A stretch of 19,990 bases of DNA from CAVQMC01 sp963713505 (GTDB lineage Bacteria; Bacteroidota; Ignavibacteria; Ignavibacteriales; Ignavibacteriaceae). The notes beneath the pieces are model-generated. The model was not told the DNA's origin. It did no database searches and worked only from the letters and a program-made list of their open reading frames with translations. Where the stretch lies: the NCBI GenBank assembly GCA_963713505.1, contig CAVQMC010000014.1, forward strand, positions 1 through 19,990, in the 5' to 3' direction. Positions 16,777 to 19,990 of this stretch are shown piece after piece. The stretch's first letter is position 1. Every line of letters begins with the position of its first letter. The position numbers and the translations under genes were made by a program.

Positions 16777-19529
16777 TTATTGTCCTCATTTAATAACCCT
16801 TTCCAGTTTTGAATATATGTAAGAGGCGGAAGAATAGTATTACCGCTTGGGATAGAACATAGAAAAGTTTTCCCATCTTTAGTTACATCATAAACTATTA
16901 AAATATTTTTATCGGTTGTATTAAATAATAATTCCGGTTTATCCGGTACTAAATTCTGTCCTGAATAATGTACTTTCATTTTATAAACTTTGTTTTGCCA
17001 TTGGTATATTATTGCATTGTCATGATCAACAAATTTAATCGGGTATCCTCCGTTCGCGGTAAGCTGAGTACGCATTCCGTTAATACCAAAGGGTTGCGCG
17101 TATATCTGGGGTTTTCCGGTTTCGTTATTATCATAAATTACCCATTTCATATTATTTGAAAAGATCCCGTTTTCATCGTTAAAAACAGAATTAGCGAAAG
17201 GTTTTGAAGTCTTATTATTTAAATCATAGATATCAACATCAAACCTGGTGCTTGAATTTTTCTGAGATTGTGAAATTAAGATATATCTTCCGTCGTCCGA
17301 CCAATCCGTCGGTGTTGCCAGACGTCTTCCCAAAGGGGACTTATATATCAGACTATCGTATCCCGTACCGTCAAGCTTTTTAATATGGATATTAAACTGC
17401 CTCCCGGTATTAGACGAATAGGCAATGCTTCTACCGTCATTCGCCCAGATCGGATATTCATTTAATCTTGGCTCTAATGTAACTCTGGATAATATTTTTT
17501 GCTTAATATCATAAATCCATATTATATAACTTTTATTATTTGGACCGACAGAGTCAAATATAATTCTTGTTACGTCCGGTGAAAATTTTGCCGAGGTAAA
17601 TATATTTTCGGAAAACAACTCTCGTTTTATATTTCCTTTATCATCCGTTAATACGTTTTTTATATTATTTTTATTTGTGCTTTGAAAAATCAAGTTGCCG
17701 GCATCCGAAACCGAATATGAAGCATATAGGAAAGGATCATTAAAATTGACATCCCCGGAAATCGTATAGGCATCACCGGAAAGTTTAAAATTATCAGGGT
17801 TAAATACCTGACACATCAAAATCGTTTGTCTGACAAAGAACAGATAACCGTTTGCATACTCGGCGTTGGAAGATACCTGCATAATTGTATCTTTGACATC
17901 TGAATCGATTGAACCAACCATTATCATATCACCTTGTGTAGATCCTGTAAATTTTGCTTGAATTGTATATAAAAAATGCCTCCCGTCGGGCAGAAAATAC
18001 GGAAAACGAAAACTCTCTTCCGAATTGGCAGAATCCGGTTTAACAATTTCCCGCGGTGTTCCGCCGTTTGAAGAAACAAGGTAAAGTCCGCCTGTTGAAT
18101 TAGGTGCAAAAACTATATCGCCGTTTTTGTTTATTGTACCGCCTCTTCCAAATACAGCGTTGCATACGTCTATTTCCGTGCCTGAGGCTATATTGAATTT
18201 TTTTAATTTGCCTTCATAAAAATAAAATATAAATTTATCATCGTATGACCAGAACGGATAGGTTCCCCCGCTTGCAGAAATACTTGCGGCATCCACTTTT
18301 TTTAATTGTTTTATGGTATTAGAATTAATCGGTCTGAGCAATGCAACACTGTTTCCCGAAGAATCGATTCCAATGAAAAATATAGTTTTGCCATTGTGCG
18401 AAATTTTAGAAGTCTCGCCGATAATATTGAAGTTATCCAGTCCATTTATGGAAACCAAAGCGGTAATCGGAATTTGAGGCGATTGTTTATTCGATATAAC
18501 AAAATATAAGAAAGCGAGTAAAAGAATTCCTGCTACACTCCAAGCAAAAAGAGTTGAAGAGAAAAATTTTCCCAATTCAAATTTTTTGTTAAATGCTTCA
18601 ATGGTAATCGAACCGGAACTTTTAGAAACAGATCGGTCCCCGGATTGAGTTTGAAAAGTTTTAGTATTAACACTGTAAACCCTGCTTTTCCTGTGGCCGG
18701 TGGATTTCTTAATTTTTCTTAAATCTTTAGCCAGTTCTTTAGCCGATTGACACCTTTCATCTTTATCTTTCTCAAGACATTCCAGAATTATTTCATCAAG
18801 TTCAGGCTCAATTGCCGGTTTTATTGTTGATATCGGTGCAGCATCAACATTTACTATCTCGTACATTATTGCCGTCTCGTGTACTCCTTTAAAAGGCGGT
18901 TCACCGGAAAGTAATTCATAAAGAACAACTCCAAGTGAAAATATATCAGTTCGATGGTCAACTTCTAATCCTTGTACTTGCTCAGGAGACATATAACCCA
19001 TTGTTCCTACAGTTGTGCCTGCTTTCGTTAACCTTGATACATTGTTGTCTCTATAAAGCTTAGCTAATCCGAAATCCATTATCTGTGCAATTCCGTCTTT
19101 ACGGATCATTATGTTTTCAGGTTTGATGTCACGATGAACAATTCCCTTTTCGTGTGCAGCCGCTAATCCTTCTGCTACTTGTATTCCAATTTCAAGTATT
19201 TGTTTTTCGGAAAGTGACTCTTTTTTATCCTTTAATGTTTTTCCTTCAACATATTCCATTACTATGAAAAGTTGTTTGTCTATTTGTAAATCTTCATATT
19301 CTTCTATAGAATAAATTGTACATACATTCGGATGATTCATTGCGGAAGCAGCTTTAGCTTCCTGAACAAACCGGCTTTTTTCATCTTCCGTTGCAATTAA
19401 ATGAGAAGGTAAAAATTTAAGTGCAACAAAACGGTCGAGTTTTGTATCTTGGGCTTTATAAACTTCGCCCATCCCGCCTTCACCGAGTTTTTCAATTATT
19501 TTATAGTGAAGAATTGTTCCGCCTATCAT
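16773..19529 (-). CDS. K7: Ser/Thr kinase - TM - propeller-like receptor
   Basis: Intact 918-residue receptor kinase, the first full gene of the array in transcription order. Start MIGGTILHYKIIEKLGEGGMG with AGGAG six bases upstream (19536-19540). Lys38, HRDIKPEN with HRD 132-134, DFG 152-154, AGTTVGTMGYMSPEQ follow. A five-residue insertion (about 80-86, EDLQIDK) separates it from K4 and K6. The linker has VYSVNTKTFQT and SSGSITIEAFNKKFELGKFF (about 305-323). Membrane helix about 325-346. The propeller units are more degenerate than in K4-K6: ISHNGKTIFF, WSYDDKFIFYF, WANDGRSIAYSS, WSDDGRYILIS. Tail QNWKGLLNEDNK. It overlaps K6 by ATGA. Divergent blades may mean a different ligand or relaxed constraint; the kinase half looks fully active. 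Confidence 0.93.
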   Translation of the reverse strand: MIGGTILHYKIIEKLGEGGMGEVYKAQDTKLDRFVALKFLPSHLIATEDEKSRFVQEAKAASAMNHPNVCTIYSIEEYEDLQIDKQLFIVMEYVEGKTLKDKKESLSEKQILEIGIQVAEGLAAAHEKGIVHRDIKPENIMIRKDGIAQIMDFGLAKLYRDNNVSRLTKAGTTVGTMGYMSPEQVQGLEVDHRTDIFSLGVVLYELLSGEPPFKGVHETAIMYEIVNVDAAPISTIKPAIEPELDEIILECLEKDKDERCQSAKELAKDLRKIKKSTGHRKSRVYSVNTKTFQTQSGDRSVSKSSGSITIEAFNKKFELGKFFSSTLFAWSVAGILLLAFLYFVISNKQSPQIPITALVSINGLDNFNIIGETSKISHNGKTIFFIGIDSSGNSVALLRPINSNTIKQLKKVDAASISASGGTYPFWSYDDKFIFYFYEGKLKKFNIASGTEIDVCNAVFGRGGTINKNGDIVFAPNSTGGLYLVSSNGGTPREIVKPDSANSEESFRFPYFLPDGRHFLYTIQAKFTGSTQGDMIMVGSIDSDVKDTIMQVSSNAEYANGYLFFVRQTILMCQVFNPDNFKLSGDAYTISGDVNFNDPFLYASYSVSDAGNLIFQSTNKNNIKNVLTDDKGNIKRELFSENIFTSAKFSPDVTRIIFDSVGPNNKSYIIWIYDIKQKILSRVTLEPRLNEYPIWANDGRSIAYSSNTGRQFNIHIKKLDGTGYDSLIYKSPLGRRLATPTDWSDDGRYILISQSQKNSSTRFDVDIYDLNNKTSKPFANSVFNDENGIFSNNMKWVIYDNNETGKPQIYAQPFGINGMRTQLTANGGYPIKFVDHDNAIIYQWQNKVYKMKVHYSGQNLVPDKPELLFNTTDKNILIVYDVTKDGKTFLCSIPSGNTILPPLTYIQNWKGLLNEDNK

Positions 19530-19560
19530 AATTTACTCCTAATTAAACATTCAACCCACT

Positions 19561-19656
19561 TTACTCCTGCCTGCAACCTGCCTGTCCGGTAGGCAGAGCA
19601 AGCACGTTCACCAAGTTTTCCAATTTATTAATGTGGGAAATTGTTTCACCTATCAT
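19561..19656 (-). pseudogene. second collapsed kinase relic (31 codons)
   Basis: ATG at 19656, with AAGGA upstream, gives MIGETISHINKLENLVN, a decayed version of the kinase start MIGETILHYKIIEKLGE. It is followed by LALPTGQAGCRQE and a stop. PTGQAG comes from a degenerate copy of the palindrome. In another frame, past the stop, GVKWVECLIRSKL runs into the ATGA at the start of K7 and aligns position by position with AEWINSLLRGKL of the relic before K4. The two relics are therefore homologous and hold the same place before K7 and K4. Function, if any, is unknown. Confidence 0.55.
19577..19596. repeat. degenerate copy of the GC-rich palindrome
   Basis: CCTGCCTGTCCGGTAGGCAG is a near-palindrome sharing its left arm and CCGG core with the perfect palindrome at 11210-11229. 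It lies at the equivalent position in the relic upstream of K7. A second CCTGCCTGCAA-like piece flanks it on the left (19566-19576), suggesting local duplication. Confidence 0.7.
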
Positions 19657-19851
19657 ATTTGAAATCCTTTTTAATTTCTGCTGCTTCCAATGTGATTATT
19701 ATTTTTTGAAATTATCTTGTTCAAATTTTTCCAGTATAAATTTAAATCACGAGTATAATAGAGTCTTGTACTATTTGCGCAATTATTAGTACAATTTGAG
19801 CATTTAAACTGAAATAATATTCACACTACCAAAATCCGGGAATGAGCACGG
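19657..19851 (-). promoter_or_regulatory. AT-rich spacer with inverted repeat and candidate promoter
   Basis: No gene is visible here. TTGTACTA at 19766-19773 and TAGTACAA at 19787-19794 form an 8-bp inverted repeat with a 13-base loop, which itself contains the palindrome TTGCGCAA (19775-19782). On the minus strand a -35-like TTGCGC (19777-19782) and a -10-like TATTAT (19755-19760) are 16 bases apart, so the inverted repeat would overlap the -35 region like an operator. No T-run follows the repeat, which argues against a terminator. If real, this promoter would drive the relic and K7 onward. Confidence 0.35.
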
Positions 19852-19990
19852 TCAAATTCCTGCTGCTTCCGCTGCCATTTTTTTAGATAGAAAAAACCTA
19901 CCGACAATAAAACAGTTAAGTTTAGTGTCCTGAGCTTTCAGCATTATTTCACCCATTTCGGCTACACCTAATTTCTCTATTATTTTGAAG
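19852..19990 (-). pseudogene. K8 remnant: decayed kinase N-terminus at right edge
   Basis: Reading from the edge, FKIIEKLGVAEMGEIM then LKAQDTKLNCFIVGRFF and KKMAAEAAGI with a stop at 19852-19854. It aligns with YKIIEKLGEGGMGEVYKAQDTKLDRFVALKF of the intact kinases. The glycine-rich loop is destroyed (GVAEMG for GEGGMG), a codon is inserted before the KAQDTKL block and the VALK lysine is replaced (IVGR). No HRD or DFG segment follows. This is a dead fragment, not a functional kinase; its start codon lies outside the window. Confidence 0.75.

Noticed and set aside
19766..19794. Rho-independent terminator
   Set aside because: The stem is AT-rich with a long loop and no T-run follows on either strand.

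Overview
The window is AT-rich and every gene I can support lies on the minus strand, so transcription runs from high to low coordinates. It is dominated by a tandem array of Hanks-type (PknB-like) serine/threonine kinases. Nearly all begin with a version of MIGxTILHYKIxEKLGEGGMG and have a C-terminal receiver half made either of PD40/WD40-like beta-propeller repeats or of a TolB-like domain plus TPRs. These architectures, Lys/Asn/Ile-rich proteins, mixed Shine-Dalgarno use and an exported M1 peptidase suggest the Ignavibacteria/Bacteroidota-Chlorobi side of the tree. That assignment is an inference; no rRNA or marker gene is present.

Layout in the direction of transcription: a decayed kinase N-terminus at the right edge (19852-19990); an intergenic stretch with an inverted repeat and a possible promoter (19657-19851); a collapsed kinase relic (19561-19656); propeller kinases K7 (16773-19529), K6 (14032-16776) and K5 (11298-13995, one frameshift); a second collapsed relic of 36 codons built around a perfect 20-bp palindrome (11170-11280); propeller kinase K4 (8480-11173); TPR kinase K3 (6196-8404, one frameshift); TPR kinase K2 (3514-6131, many indels); a 95-residue unknown protein (3216-3503); an M1-family metallopeptidase with a signal peptide (1064-3040); and kinase K1 (987 down to the left edge, one frameshift).

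Gaps are short. K7/K6 and relic/K4 overlap by ATGA, which suggests co-transcription and translational coupling over much of the array. Six of the seven kinases place a membrane helix between an inner kinase domain and the receiver half; K1's receiver lies beyond the window. K3 has no membrane helix and should be cytoplasmic. No cognate phosphatase, response regulator or dedicated substrate is visible.

The most interesting features are evolutionary. The kinase half stays very similar while the receiver half diverges. K5 pairs a kinase domain resembling the TPR group with a propeller receiver. K4 and K7 appear to be copies of one duplication unit that includes a collapsed upstream kinase relic. 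Four of the seven kinases carry frame-disrupting indels, several in homopolymers, while three long paralogues (about 8.2 kb in total) carry none.
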